Below, one piece after another: positions 49,871 to 58,747 of a stretch of 64,000 bases of DNA. The translations under genes and the position numbers were made by a program. Positions within the stretch are counted from its first letter, which is position 1. Every line of letters starts with the position of its first letter. The stretch covers positions 21,456 to 85,455 of the forward strand of contig BTUI01000014.1 of NCBI GenBank assembly GCA_045863195.1. The letters are read 5' to 3'. Origin of the DNA: W-Chloroflexi-9 sp045863195 (GTDB taxonomy: Bacteria; Chloroflexota; Dehalococcoidia; UBA2979). The notes beneath the pieces are model-generated. The model did not search any database, was not told where the DNA came from, and saw only the letters and a program-made list of their open reading frames with translations.

Positions 49871-51058
49871 TTATCCCCTCGGGAGCCCCAGGCCGCGGGT
49901 GGCGATGATGTTGCGCTGCACCTCGGACGTGCCGCCGGCGATGGTGCTGCTGACGGCGCTGAGGTAGCCGCCGGCGGCCTTGCCGGACTGCGCCTCCGGG
50001 CGGCGGGGGTCCCAGAGCATCCCGTAGAGGCCGTACAGCCGCAGCGTGGTCGAGGCGATGCGCTGGTTCAGTTCGGACGTGAACAGTTTCGACATGGACG
50101 CCTCGTGGTTGGGGACCATGTTCCGCGCCTGGATCGTGATGTTCAGGTAGGAGAAGAGGCGCGCGACCTCGGCCTCCATCCAGCGGTCGGCGAACGCCAT
50201 CCGCCAGCCGCTGCCGGCACGGCCCAGCACCGTCTGCTCACGCGGCGCGTCGAGGGCGGCGCGCAGCAGCCCGCGCAGCCGGCGCTGGGTGCCCACGGCG
50301 TTGCCGATGCCGCTGCGCTCGTAGTCGGTGAGCGTCATGCCCACGTACCAGCCGCGGTTCTCGTCGCCGACGCGGTTGCCGACGGGCACCCGCACGTCCT
50401 CGAAGAACACCTCGTTGAAGCCGTGGGTGTTGGCGAGGTTGATGAGCGGGCGCACGCTCACGCCCGGCGTCTCCATGGGGAACATCAGCAGCGAGATGCC
50501 TCGATGCTTCGGCGCGTCCGGGTCGGTACGGGCGAGCATGTACATCCAGTCGGCGTGCTGCGCGCCGGAGGTCCAGATCTTCTGGCCGTTGAGGACGTAC
50601 TCGTCGCCCTCGCGGATCGCGCGGGTCTGGAGGGAGGCGAGGTCGGAGCCGGCGCTGGGCTCTGACCAGCCCTGGCACCACACCACCTCGCCGCGCAGGA
50701 TCTTGCCCAGGTGCTCACGCTTCTGCTCCGGCGTGCCGTGGATCATCAGCGTGGGGCCGAACATCATCACGCCGAAGCCGCCCACGTTGCTCAGGCCGTG
50801 CTCCGCGAGTTCCTCGTTGAGGATGAACTGCTCCGTCGCCGTCAGCCCGGCGCCGCCGTACTCCGCCGGCCACGCCGGCGCGATCCACCCCGACGCGACG
50901 AGGGCGTCACGCCAGCCCTTCGTCTTCGCGCGCACCTCGCGGGAGAGCAGCGCTTCGCCCTCGGTCTCCTCGGCCTTCGCCTTCGCGCCGTGCTCGGCGA
51001 TGAAGGCGCGCACCTGGGCGCGGAAGGCGCCCTGCTCCGGCGTGTCGGACAGGTCCAC
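49871..51058 (-). CDS. Acyl-CoA dehydrogenase
   Basis: 395 aa from GTG 51058 behind GGGAGG. Family marks: WPAEYGGAGLTATEQFILNEELAEHG, flavin segment WSEPSAGSDLASLQTRAIRE, GQKIWTSGAQHADW, HGFNEVFFEDVRVP, and the C-terminal SSTIAGGTSEVQRNIIATRGLGLPRG. It is close in design to the enzyme at 3508. It lies 42 bp downstream of the 2-hydroxyacyl-CoA lyase-like gene on the same strand and is probably co-transcribed with it. Confidence 0.92.
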   Translation of the reverse strand: MDLSDTPEQGAFRAQVRAFIAEHGAKAKAEETEGEALLSREVRAKTKGWRDALVASGWIAPAWPAEYGGAGLTATEQFILNEELAEHGLSNVGGFGVMMFGPTLMIHGTPEQKREHLGKILRGEVVWCQGWSEPSAGSDLASLQTRAIREGDEYVLNGQKIWTSGAQHADWMYMLARTDPDAPKHRGISLLMFPMETPGVSVRPLINLANTHGFNEVFFEDVRVPVGNRVGDENRGWYVGMTLTDYERSGIGNAVGTQRRLRGLLRAALDAPREQTVLGRAGSGWRMAFADRWMEAEVARLFSYLNITIQARNMVPNHEASMSKLFTSELNQRIASTTLRLYGLYGMLWDPRRPEAQSGKAAGGYLSAVSSTIAGGTSEVQRNIIATRGLGLPRG

Positions 51059-51100
51059 GGTGCACCTCCCTGCGCCGCCGGAGGGGGGCGGCGGTGACGG

Positions 51101-52765
51101 CTATTCATTCGTGCGGGTGAGCCAGCCGAACTTCTGCGGCTTGCGGCGCGCGTCCGGATCCAGCGGGACGTTGATCAGCGATGGCCCGTCGATCTGCAGC
51201 GCCGCCTGGATGGCGGCGTCCAGTTCCTCGGAGTTGTTCGCGTTGAAGGCGGCGCCGCCCAGCCCCTGCATCATGATGTCGTAGCGCGCGCCGAGGCTCA
51301 TGCCGCCCACCGGCTTGTGGTCGCGTTCGAACAGCTCGGCGCGGTGGCCACCGATGCCGCCGTTGTTGAAGACGATCCAGGTGATCGGCAGGTTGTAGCG
51401 GACGGCCACCTCGCACTCGGTGCCCGCGAAGCCGAACGCGCCGTCACCCTGCAGGCAGATCACGCGCTTGCCCGGGAACTGCGTGGCCGCGCCAATCGCG
51501 AAGCCATGCCCGAGGCCCATGGAGCCGAACGAGCCGGCGTCCAGGCGCGTGCGCGGGAGGTACTGGTTGATGACGGTGCGGCTGATGTCCATCGTGCTCG
51601 CACCCTCGGCGACGAAGATCGCGTCCTTCGGCAGGCGCTCGTCGATGCTCCGCAGCGCGCGGTAGTAGCCGAGCGGGGAGGTCTCCTCCTGCATCATCGC
51701 CGTCACGGCCTCGGCGTTCTGGCGCGCCTCCGCGCTCACCGCCTTCGTCCACTCGGAGTCGTCCGGGAAGCGCCAGCCGTCGCGGTCCAGGACATCGAGG
51801 AGCTGCGAGAGCGTGGCCTTCGCGTCGCCGATCATGCCCACCTCGGTGGGCACGTTCACGCCGATCTCCTCCGGGTTGAAGTCCAGTTGCACCACGCGCA
51901 CGTCCGGCCGGAAGCGCGGCGGCAGGCCGAAGTGGAGCATCCAGTTGAGGCGCGCGCCGACAAGGAAGACGAGGTCGGCGTTCTGGAGCACATAGGAGCG
52001 TGCCGCCGCCGCGGACTGGTCGTGGTCGTCCGGGATCAGCCCCTTCGCCATTGGCATCGCGAGGTAGGGGATGCCGGTCTTCTCGACGAAGGCGCGGATC
52101 TCCACCTCCGCGCGCGAGGCGGCGACGCCCTTGCCGATGATGATCAGCGGCTGCTGCGCGGTCTTCAGCGCGGCGATCGCCGCCTCCACGTCCGCGGGGT
52201 CGGAGAGCGTGCGCTTCGGGTCGGGGACGCGCGGCGCCCACTCGACCTGGGACTCCTCCACCTTCGCGGTGATGATGTCGCCGGGGAGTTCCAGGTAGAC
52301 GGGGCCGGGGACGCCGTGCAGCGCCTTCTTCACGGCCTCCGCCACGTAGATCGGGATCCGTTCGAGGCGTTCGACGCGCTCGGCGTACTTCGCGTACGGG
52401 CGCATCGCGCTCAACTGGTCGGCCTCCTGGAAGAAGCCCATGAGGTGGCCGGTTTGCTCGTAGGAGCCGCCGATGAGGATCATCGGCCAGCGGTTCGACC
52501 ACGCGTTCGCGAACGCGGCGACCGCGTTCAGGACGCCCGGCCCGGAGACGGCCAGCGCCGCGCCCAACCGCCCGCCGAGGTAGGACACCGCCTGCGCGGC
52601 GTATGTCGCCGGCATCTCGTGCCGCATGCCCACGTACTTGATGCCTTCGCGCTGCGCGGCGGCGGCAATGCCCGTCACGGGGATGCCCACCACGCCGAAC
52701 ATCGCCTCCACGCCCTGCTGCTTCAACGCGCGGGCGATGATGGTCTGGCCGTCGATCTCTGCCAC
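51101..52765 (-). CDS. Thiamine diphosphate enzyme, 2-hydroxyacyl-CoA lyase/oxalyl-CoA decarboxylase-like
   Basis: 554 aa from GTG 52765 behind GGAGGG. The PYR domain starts ARALKQQGVEAMFGVVGIPVTGIAAAAQREGIKYVGMRHE, whose Glu activates the cofactor; the central domain holds PLIIIGKGVAASRAE. The PP domain has the ThDP motif GDGAFGFAGTECEVAVRYNLPITWIVFNN. The N-terminal GVVGIPVT block is that of 2-hydroxyacyl-CoA lyase (HACL) and oxalyl-CoA decarboxylase rather than acetolactate synthase. A HACL would split 2-hydroxyacyl-CoA into formyl-CoA and an aldehyde; the acyl-CoA dehydrogenase next to it fits a branched acyl-CoA alpha-oxidation route. The two activities cannot be separated by eye. Confidence 0.85.
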   Translation of the reverse strand: MAEIDGQTIIARALKQQGVEAMFGVVGIPVTGIAAAAQREGIKYVGMRHEMPATYAAQAVSYLGGRLGAALAVSGPGVLNAVAAFANAWSNRWPMILIGGSYEQTGHLMGFFQEADQLSAMRPYAKYAERVERLERIPIYVAEAVKKALHGVPGPVYLELPGDIITAKVEESQVEWAPRVPDPKRTLSDPADVEAAIAALKTAQQPLIIIGKGVAASRAEVEIRAFVEKTGIPYLAMPMAKGLIPDDHDQSAAAARSYVLQNADLVFLVGARLNWMLHFGLPPRFRPDVRVVQLDFNPEEIGVNVPTEVGMIGDAKATLSQLLDVLDRDGWRFPDDSEWTKAVSAEARQNAEAVTAMMQEETSPLGYYRALRSIDERLPKDAIFVAEGASTMDISRTVINQYLPRTRLDAGSFGSMGLGHGFAIGAATQFPGKRVICLQGDGAFGFAGTECEVAVRYNLPITWIVFNNGGIGGHRAELFERDHKPVGGMSLGARYDIMMQGLGGAAFNANNSEELDAAIQAALQIDGPSLINVPLDPDARRKPQKFGWLTRTNE

Positions 52766-52841
52766 GGTGGGCCCTCCGAGGGGCGCGGGGAGTTGCGCCT
52801 GCCGGCGGATATTACACCTGTCGAGAACGACCTCTCGGCCG

Positions 52842-53399
52842 TTACGTCGTGAACCCCTCGCGGGTCACGAGCCACGTGTACGAGCCGCTGTGGATGGACG
52901 AGAGTTCGCCCGTCCGGTGCATCCCCAGCGACTCCGCGACGGCGATCGAGGCGGCGTTCGCGGGGTCGATCACCGCCACCACCTCCTGCACGGCGGGGTC
53001 GCGGAAGGCGCGCGCGACGAGTACCCTCGCCGCCTCGCGAGCGTAGCCGCGATGCCGCCACGGCTCGTCGAGCCCGTAGCCGATCTCCACGCGCCCGCCG
53101 GCCGGGCGGCCCTTCAGGTTGATGCCGCCCGCCACCTCGCGCGTCTCGCGGACGACGACCGCCCGCCCCTGCCAGACCGCGACCGAGGGGTCGGCGCGCA
53201 GCCGCTCCACGTACCGCGGGAAGGAGAGGCGGACCTCGTCGCCGAACGGCCACTCCGCGAGCGGATGCCCGAGGATCGCAGCGGCACGCCGTCGGTCACC
53301 GGCGACAATCGCCTCACAGAAGGCGAGCGGGAGCGGGAGCAGGAGCAGTCGCTCCGTGCGGAGCACCTCCGACGCGAGGTCGAAGGCCTCGGCGGTCAC
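52842..53399 (-). CDS. GNAT N-acetyltransferase, RimJ/RimL-like
   Basis: 185 aa from GTG 53399, which overlaps the upstream stop by four bases (GTGA). It opens LRTERLLLLPLPLAFCEAI, as RimJ-like proteins do, and has VEIGYGLDEPWRHRGYAREAARVLVARAF (the acetyl-CoA loop is a degenerate RGYAREA) and VIDPANAASIAVAESLGMHRTGEL. Such enzymes acetylate protein N-termini or small amines. Translation coupling ties it to the DUF6941 protein. Confidence 0.82.
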   Translation of the reverse strand: MTAEAFDLASEVLRTERLLLLPLPLAFCEAIVAGDRRRAAAILGHPLAEWPFGDEVRLSFPRYVERLRADPSVAVWQGRAVVVRETREVAGGINLKGRPAGGRVEIGYGLDEPWRHRGYAREAARVLVARAFRDPAVQEVVAVIDPANAASIAVAESLGMHRTGELSSIHSGSYTWLVTREGFTT

Positions 53400-53848
53400 G
53401 CCGGGCCGCCGCCCTGCGGGTACGGGGGAGGCGGCGGTGGGGCGGGCGGAGGCGGCGCGACCGGCACGACCTCGAAGCGGAGCGCGACCACCTCGTCGCC
53501 GTCGATCCGCACCTGCACCTCGTGCGGGCCGTAGGCGCGCAGCGTCAGTTGCTGGAGCTCGATGACCATGTTCGCGCGCATCTGCGCGGCGTTGTCCGCC
53601 ACGGTCAGCGTCGTCTCGCCCCACACCGGCTCGATCGCCTGGTCGCCGTCCGCATCGCTGACGTGGACGGAGAACTCGCGGGCGCCGGCATCGTCACGCG
53701 AGAAGGCGAAGCGGATGACAGCGACGGCACGAGGGTGCACCGCCGGGAGCGAGTGCGCCCCGACCTGCTCCAGGCCGATGCCGAGCGCGTGGATGCGCCC
53801 GTTCGACTCGGCGGCCGCGTCAGACAGGAAGGCGAAATCAACGCGCAT
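53396..53848 (-). CDS. DUF6941-like protein
   Basis: 150 aa from ATG 53848. The start MRVDFAFLSDAAAESNGRIHALGIGLEQV is the pattern I know from DUF6941 (strand, small loop, NGRxxALG). Several beta strands follow (AVAVIRFAFSRDD, REFSVHVSDADGD, RANMVIELQQLTLRAYGPHEVQVRIDGD), suggesting a C2-like sandwich. The last 20 residues are almost all Pro and Gly. Function unknown. The stop overlaps the GNAT start. Confidence 0.7.
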   Translation of the reverse strand: MRVDFAFLSDAAAESNGRIHALGIGLEQVGAHSLPAVHPRAVAVIRFAFSRDDAGAREFSVHVSDADGDQAIEPVWGETTLTVADNAAQMRANMVIELQQLTLRAYGPHEVQVRIDGDEVVALRFEVVPVAPPPPAPPPPPPYPQGGGPA

Positions 53849-53869
53849 CAGGGGTGCCCTCGGGCGGCG

Positions 53870-54439
53870 CTACGAGCCGCCCGCGCGGTCGGCGGCGGCG
53901 ATGCCGTCCGGGAGCAGGTTACCGAAGACGGGGCCGTATGCGCGGCCGCGGATGATGCCGTCGCGGTCGATGAAGAACGTCGCCGGCAGCCCGAGCACCG
54001 AGTAGCGCTTCCGCACCGCCGCGTCCGAGTCCAGCACGATCGGGAACGTCAGGCCCAGATCGGCGGCGAACTCGTTCACCCGCTCCGCGCTCTCCTCCTG
54101 ATTCACGCCCAGGATGACCAGGTCGCCGGCCTCCAGCCGCTCCCGGTAGGCCGCCTCCAGGTCGGGCATCTCCGCCCGGCACGGCGCGCACCACGTGGCC
54201 CAGAAGTTCACGACGACGATCTTGCCGCGCAGGTCGGACAGCGCCACCGCCTCGCCGGTGTCGGCCCGCACGAGGCTGAAGTCCGGGGCCTGCTGGCCGA
54301 TCTCGTTGCCCGTATCGGTCGCGCCGGACGCCTCGCCTGTGCCGTCGCCCGAAGAACAGGCGACGAGCGCCACGGCGGCGGTCGCAGATGCGGCGAGGAG
54401 GGCGGCGGTGCGCGCGAGGCGGCGGATCGAGGTGTTCAC
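53870..54439 (-). CDS. TlpA/ResA-like thioredoxin lipoprotein
   Basis: 189 aa from GTG 54439. The signal ends in ALVAC (Cys28), followed by a short linker and a TlpA-type domain: APDFSLVRADTGEAVALSDLRGK, then VVNFWATWCAPCRAEMPDLE with redox Cys84 and Cys87, a cis-Pro strand GLPATFFIDRDG, and GPVFGNLLPDGI. It would act outside the membrane as a reductant, for example for cytochrome c apoproteins. It is the ordinary Cys-containing counterpart of the TGA-containing lipoprotein at 45107-45652. Confidence 0.88.
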   Translation of the reverse strand: MNTSIRRLARTAALLAASATAAVALVACSSGDGTGEASGATDTGNEIGQQAPDFSLVRADTGEAVALSDLRGKIVVVNFWATWCAPCRAEMPDLEAAYRERLEAGDLVILGVNQEESAERVNEFAADLGLTFPIVLDSDAAVRKRYSVLGLPATFFIDRDGIIRGRAYGPVFGNLLPDGIAAADRAGGS

Positions 54440-54567
54440 GCCTTCAGCCTACCCAACGCCGCCGCTGCGGTCGCCATCAGTCGGTGTACGAAGCATGGTG
54501 AAGGTGTGAAACGGGATGCCGAGGGCGCGCTACCCGCTCGCGTGAGGGCCGGGTAGCATGCGCGCCG

Positions 54568-55383
54568 ATGGCATTCGATGCAGCGACCCTCCAGGCGCTC
54601 GACCAGGCAGCCGCCCTCCTCGTGCGGGCGCGCCACACCGTCGTTCTCGCCGGGGCAGGGATGTCGAAGGAGTCGGGCATCCCCACCTTCCGGGGGGATG
54701 GCGGGCTCTGGACCGTGAACGGCGAGCCGCCGCTCAACCAGTACGAGACCTTCGCCGCCGACCCGCGCCGCTGGTGGGAGCGGCGCATCGAGGAAGCCTC
54801 GCAGCCCAGCGACTTCGCCGCCGCCATCGACAGCGCGCAGCCGAACGCCGGGCACCTCGCCCTCGCCGAACTGGAGCGGATGGGGGCGGTCGCGCACCTC
54901 ATCACGCAGAACATCGATGACCTCCACCGCCGTGCCGGGCAGACCTCGATCACGGAGATCCACGGCAACCGCCACTGGATGCGCTGCGTCTCCTGCGGGA
55001 TGCGCTGGCCGAAGGCGGAGTTCCCCGTGGACCTGGCGGACCTGCCGCCGCGTTGCCCTCAAGCCGGTTGTGGGGGCATCGTGAAGAGCGACACGGTGAT
55101 GTTCGGGGAGCCGATCCCGGTGGAGGCGCTGGAGCGCTGCGCCCGGGAGACGCGACGGGCGGACTGCTTCATGACGATCGGCACGTCCGCGGTGGTCTAC
55201 CCCGCCGCCGGCTACCCGATCGACGCCACCCGCCGAGGCGTCCCGCTGATCGAGATCAACCCGGAGGAGACGCCCCTCACCCCGCTCGCGGTGGTCGTGG
55301 TGCGTGCCGCCTCCGGTGAAGCCCTGCCCGCACTCATCGAGCGCATCCGGGCACACCGCGATGGGAGCACGACCGCACCATGA
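54568..55383 (+). CDS. NAD-dependent protein deacylase (SIR2 family)
   Basis: 271 aa from ATG 54568. NAD-binding GAGMSKESGIPTFRG, TQNIDDLHRRAG, catalytic His in EIHGN, zinc cysteines in CVSCGMRW and CPQAGCGG, then KSDTVMFGEPIP, GTSAVVYPAAGYP and INPEETPLTPLA complete a sirtuin of normal length. A TAGCAT -10-like box ends eight bases before the start, so the transcript may be leaderless. The stop overlaps the start of the Asp-box protein by four bases (ATGA). Confidence 0.92.
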   Translation: MAFDAATLQALDQAAALLVRARHTVVLAGAGMSKESGIPTFRGDGGLWTVNGEPPLNQYETFAADPRRWWERRIEEASQPSDFAAAIDSAQPNAGHLALAELERMGAVAHLITQNIDDLHRRAGQTSITEIHGNRHWMRCVSCGMRWPKAEFPVDLADLPPRCPQAGCGGIVKSDTVMFGEPIPVEALERCARETRRADCFMTIGTSAVVYPAAGYPIDATRRGVPLIEINPEETPLTPLAVVVVRAASGEALPALIERIRAHRDGSTTAP

Positions 55384-56318
55384 TCCGACGCCGCACGTAT
55401 GAGCCGCTGGGCATTGTCCTGGCGACGGACGAGGGCCTCCTGGACGTCGTGCCCGGGGGCAAGCCGGCGCCCGCCGTCCCCGGCCACCGGTTCACCTCCG
55501 TCGACTACTACGACGGCCTCTGCATCGCCGGCGCGCCCGGCGAGGGCGTCTGGGTGCACAACGGCAAGAAGTGGGCGCGCCGCTGGGACGGCGACCCGCG
55601 CTCAGTCAGCGTCACCACCACCTTCGACCTGTACATCGGCACCGCGGACGGCTCACTGGTGCGCTCCACCGACCGAGGCGAGTCGTGGGAGGAGATCACG
55701 GGCGTCAAGAACGTGATCAAGAACGCGAGTTTCTCTCCGCCGGCGGGCGAGTCGAAGGTCGCGATCGTCGGCGTCGCCAACGTCGTCGAGGGGATCATCC
55801 TCGGCATTGGCGGGGGCGGCGCCTGGTACACGCGCGACGACGGCAAGACGTGGCTCCGCCGCGCGGACGGGCTGGACGCCAAGATGCACGGCATCTGGGT
55901 GCACGCCGAGCACCGCGACCGCCTCTTCGCCACCGCCGACCGCGGCATCTTCCGCTCCGAGGACGAGGGCTTCACCTGGGTGCAGTCGATGGGCGGCCTC
56001 GACCGCTCGTGGGGCGGCACGCTGGCGGTGATGCCCGGCGCGCCCGACACGCTGGTCGCCTCCATGGCCCGCCACCCCGGCGGGCTGGAGGGTGCGGTGT
56101 TCCGCTCGCCAAACGGCGGCGTGACCTGGCAGCGGCTGATGCTGGAGCAGGAGGACGAGTGGGACCGCATCCCCTGCGTCATCCGCCCGTGGGACTGGGA
56201 GGATCTGACCTTCGTCGCCGCCGGCGACAAGATCTTCGCCTCCCACGACCGGGGCCGCTCCTGGATCGGCCTCGGCGACGGCCTTCCGGTCGCGAACGCG
56301 GCCACGGCCTCGATCTAG
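55380..56318 (+). CDS. Asp-box (BNR/sialidase-like, YCF48-like) beta-propeller protein
   Basis: 312 aa. Several Asp-box turns of the S/T-x-D-x-G-x-T/S-W kind stand at propeller spacing: STDRGESW, TRDDGKTW, SEDEGFTW, SPNGGVTW and SHDRGRSW. Strand-rich sequence lies between them (LYIGTADGSLVR, DRLFATADRGIFR). No signal peptide is seen, so it is probably cytosolic. It overlaps the sirtuin gene by four bases; why a propeller of this kind should be co-translated with a deacylase is unknown. It may bind a protein or sugar. Confidence 0.8.
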   Translation: MIRRRTYEPLGIVLATDEGLLDVVPGGKPAPAVPGHRFTSVDYYDGLCIAGAPGEGVWVHNGKKWARRWDGDPRSVSVTTTFDLYIGTADGSLVRSTDRGESWEEITGVKNVIKNASFSPPAGESKVAIVGVANVVEGIILGIGGGGAWYTRDDGKTWLRRADGLDAKMHGIWVHAEHRDRLFATADRGIFRSEDEGFTWVQSMGGLDRSWGGTLAVMPGAPDTLVASMARHPGGLEGAVFRSPNGGVTWQRLMLEQEDEWDRIPCVIRPWDWEDLTFVAAGDKIFASHDRGRSWIGLGDGLPVANAATASI

Positions 56319-56334
56319 CCTGCGCAGCGATAGT

Positions 56335-56359
56335 TCACGATCCCATCACGAGATCGTGA
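56335..56359. promoter_or_regulatory. Inverted repeat before the hydrolase gene
   Basis: TCACGATC (56335-56342) and GATCGTGA (56352-56359) face each other across nine bases in the 160-bp gap after the propeller gene. It could be an operator or a weak terminator. The half-site GATCGTGA also occurs at 9194-9201. Confidence 0.4.
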
Positions 56360-56478
56360 CAGTACGCCGCGCGCGTGGTTAGGCTGGGATCTCAGCCCCC
56401 TGACCCCTCGGGTACCCACCAGGCGCGCCGCGATCCGGCCGCCCCGGCGCCCGTGGCCCACGCACGCGGAGAGATCGA

Positions 56479-57348
56479 ATGGCCAACCCCGGCAAGGCAC
56501 GCGACGAGTTCATCGAGGCCAACGGCCTCCGATTCCACTACCGAGAGTGGGGCGACACCCGCACCAAGCACGCCCTGATCATGCTTCACGGCTACGCCGA
56601 GACCTCCGAGGTCTGGAACGACATGGCGATCGACCTCGCGCGGGAGTTCCGCGTGATCGCCCTCGACCAGCGCGGGTACGGCCAGTCCGCCCGCGCGACG
56701 GACCTGGACTACAGCCGCTCCCGGCAGGTCGAGGACCTCGAGGCGATCATCGAGCAGCTGGGCCTCCGCTCGGTCACGCTCGTGGGGCACTCGATGGGTG
56801 GCGCGAACGCGATCTGCTACGCGGCGGAGCACCCGGAGATGGTGACGGCGCTGATCGTCATCGAGACGGCGCCGGAAGTGCTGCGCTCGGGCATCGAGAA
56901 CGTGCGCCGGCTGCTGGCGACCGGCGAGTCCTTCGGCTCGCTGGACGAGGCGGTGGACGCGTTCCGCCCGTACCTCCCGTACGCCAGCGTGGAGCAGATC
57001 GAGCGCCGCGTGCGCGGCTCCTTCACCGTGAACGACGACGGCCTGTACGTGTGGGACTTCGACCACTCGTTCCGTGACCCCTCGGTGCGGCCGCCCGACC
57101 CGGACCCGGGCCAGCGGCGGGTCGCCGACCTCTGGGATTACGCCGACCGCATCCAGTGCCCCACGATGATCGTGCGCGGCGCGGAGACGGACATGCTCAC
57201 CCCGGAGGCGATCCAGCGCCTGCACCGCCGCATCGCCGGCTCGCGCGTGTCGCTGATCGAGGACGCCGGGCACCACGTCCCCACGGACCAGCCCGCCTCG
57301 CTCGCCCTGAACGTGCGCGAGTTCCTCCAGAGCATCGCCGCCATCTAG
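56479..57348 (+). CDS. Alpha/beta-fold hydrolase (epoxide hydrolase/haloperoxidase-like)
   Basis: 289 aa from ATG 56479 (GGAGAG upstream). Visible are FHYREWGDTRTKHALIMLHGYAETSEVW, IALDQRGYGQSARATD, the nucleophile elbow LVGHSMGGANA (Ser), MIVRGAETDMLTPEAI (Asp) and EDAGHHVPTDQP (His). A Ser nucleophile rules out classical epoxide hydrolases, which use Asp. The cap region (about 140-220) contains several acidic and aromatic residues. It is a single gene ended by a strong terminator. Confidence 0.88.
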   Translation: MANPGKARDEFIEANGLRFHYREWGDTRTKHALIMLHGYAETSEVWNDMAIDLAREFRVIALDQRGYGQSARATDLDYSRSRQVEDLEAIIEQLGLRSVTLVGHSMGGANAICYAAEHPEMVTALIVIETAPEVLRSGIENVRRLLATGESFGSLDEAVDAFRPYLPYASVEQIERRVRGSFTVNDDGLYVWDFDHSFRDPSVRPPDPDPGQRRVADLWDYADRIQCPTMIVRGAETDMLTPEAIQRLHRRIAGSRVSLIEDAGHHVPTDQPASLALNVREFLQSIAAI

Positions 57349-57370
57349 CGGCGACACGCCTCGGAACCAC

Positions 57371-57396
57371 GAACGCCCCGCTTCGGCGGGGCGTTC
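57371..57396. terminator. Hairpin terminator with UUCG loop
   Basis: GAACGCCCCGC (57371-57381), loop TTCG, and the exact complement (57386-57396). It lies 22 bases past the hydrolase stop and 21 bases before the stop of the convergent CoA-transferase, so it can serve both. Confidence 0.85.
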
Positions 57397-57417
57397 TGCG
57401 TCTGCGCGGGGTCCGCC

Positions 57418-58617
57418 TCAGGTCGGCGGGCTGCCGAACGCCCCGCGTGCCCGCAGCGCCTCCACGTCCTCCCAGGTGAAGCCGGACTCCAGCAGCACCT
57501 CTTCCGTGTGCTGCCCGAACTCCGGCGCCATCTTCGCGATGCGCGCCGGGGACCTCGAGAGGTGGACCGGCGACCCGACCATCGGCCACTCGCGGCCCTC
57601 CTCGTCCGGAACCCGCACGAGGTAGTCGTTCGCCCACGCCTGCGGGTCGGCGGCGATCTCCAGGTAGTCCGCGACCGGCTGCACCAGCAGGTTCCGTGCC
57701 TGGAACGCCTGCACCCATTCGTCCCGGGTCTTCGTCGCGAAGATCGCATCCATCTTCGCGATCACCTCGGCGTTCCGTTCCAGGCGCTGCGGCTGCGTCC
57801 GGTACGGGTCGTTCGCGAGCTCCTCGGAGCCCATCACCTCGCAGAACTCGTGCCACCACTTGTCCGGCGGCAGCGCGCCGATCATGAACCACTTGCCGTC
57901 GCTGCCCTGGTAGTGCTGCCACGTGGGCGGACGTTGCGAGTGGTTGATCCGCCCCCGCGTCACCCCCGACCACATCGCCGCAGTGATGCCGAACGACTGG
58001 ATGTTGATCTGCGACCCGTAGAGCGAGGTGTTCACCTCCTGCGCCTCGCCCGTCCGCTCCCGGTGCAGTAGCGCCAGGACGATGCTGTAGCCGCTGACGA
58101 GGGCGCCAACGTGGTCCGCCTGGGGGAACCCGGCCATCGTCGGGATCCCCTCCTCGCCCTCGCCGGTCACGGACATGAACCCGCCGCGGGCCTGCGCCAG
58201 CGTGTCCATCGCGCCGTCGAAGCGGTCCGGGCCCAGGTGCCCCCACCCGCTGGCGTTCGAGAGGATGCACCGAGGGTTCGCGGCCTGGAGCCGGTCGAAG
58301 GTGACGCCCAGGCGTTCCATCACGCCGTACCGCATGTTGTTGTGGAAGACGTCCGCCGTGCGGACGAGCCGCCAGAAGACCTCCTGCCCCGCCTCGTTCT
58401 TGAGGTCGAGGAGGATCGACCGCTTGCCGCGGTTCAGCGCGTGGAAGTACGGGCTCTTGCCCTCCGTGATCTGGAGGCCGCGGCCAGGATCGGGGTTGGC
58501 GTAGGACTCGATCTTGATGACGTCCGCACCCATGTCGGCCAGCATGGTGGTCGCGTAGGTGCCCTGCTGCCACACGGACAGGTCCAGGATCCGGTAGCCC
58601 TCCAGCGGTAGCGGCAT
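57418..58617 (-). CDS. Family III (CaiB/BaiF) CoA-transferase
   Basis: 399 aa from ATG 58617 behind GGAGGTGGGG (an 11-residue Gly-rich extension in frame is ignored). Canonical start YRILDLSVWQQGTYATTMLADMGADVIKIE; catalytic Asp168 in PQADHVGALVSG, followed by RTGEAQEVNTSLYGSQ. It lies divergent from fabF (130 bp between starts). Substrate unknown. Confidence 0.9.
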   Translation of the reverse strand: MPLPLEGYRILDLSVWQQGTYATTMLADMGADVIKIESYANPDPGRGLQITEGKSPYFHALNRGKRSILLDLKNEAGQEVFWRLVRTADVFHNNMRYGVMERLGVTFDRLQAANPRCILSNASGWGHLGPDRFDGAMDTLAQARGGFMSVTGEGEEGIPTMAGFPQADHVGALVSGYSIVLALLHRERTGEAQEVNTSLYGSQINIQSFGITAAMWSGVTRGRINHSQRPPTWQHYQGSDGKWFMIGALPPDKWWHEFCEVMGSEELANDPYRTQPQRLERNAEVIAKMDAIFATKTRDEWVQAFQARNLLVQPVADYLEIAADPQAWANDYLVRVPDEEGREWPMVGSPVHLSRSPARIAKMAPEFGQHTEEVLLESGFTWEDVEALRARGAFGSPPT

Positions 58618-58747
58618 CGCCCCACCTCCAGCGCCGCCCCATTCTCCCACCGCCGTCGAGGCCCCCGGTGGGCGAGCCAGGATCGAGCGAACCCGGCCGA
58701 CCCGGTAGGATCAGAGGGCGTCCCCTTGCCCGGATGGAGTCCGACTG

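Noticed and set aside
9194..56359. Shared half-site GATCGTGA at 9194 and at 56335-56359 as a common regulator site
   Set aside because: An eight- to ten-base match in 64 kb is not far from chance, and the surroundings differ.
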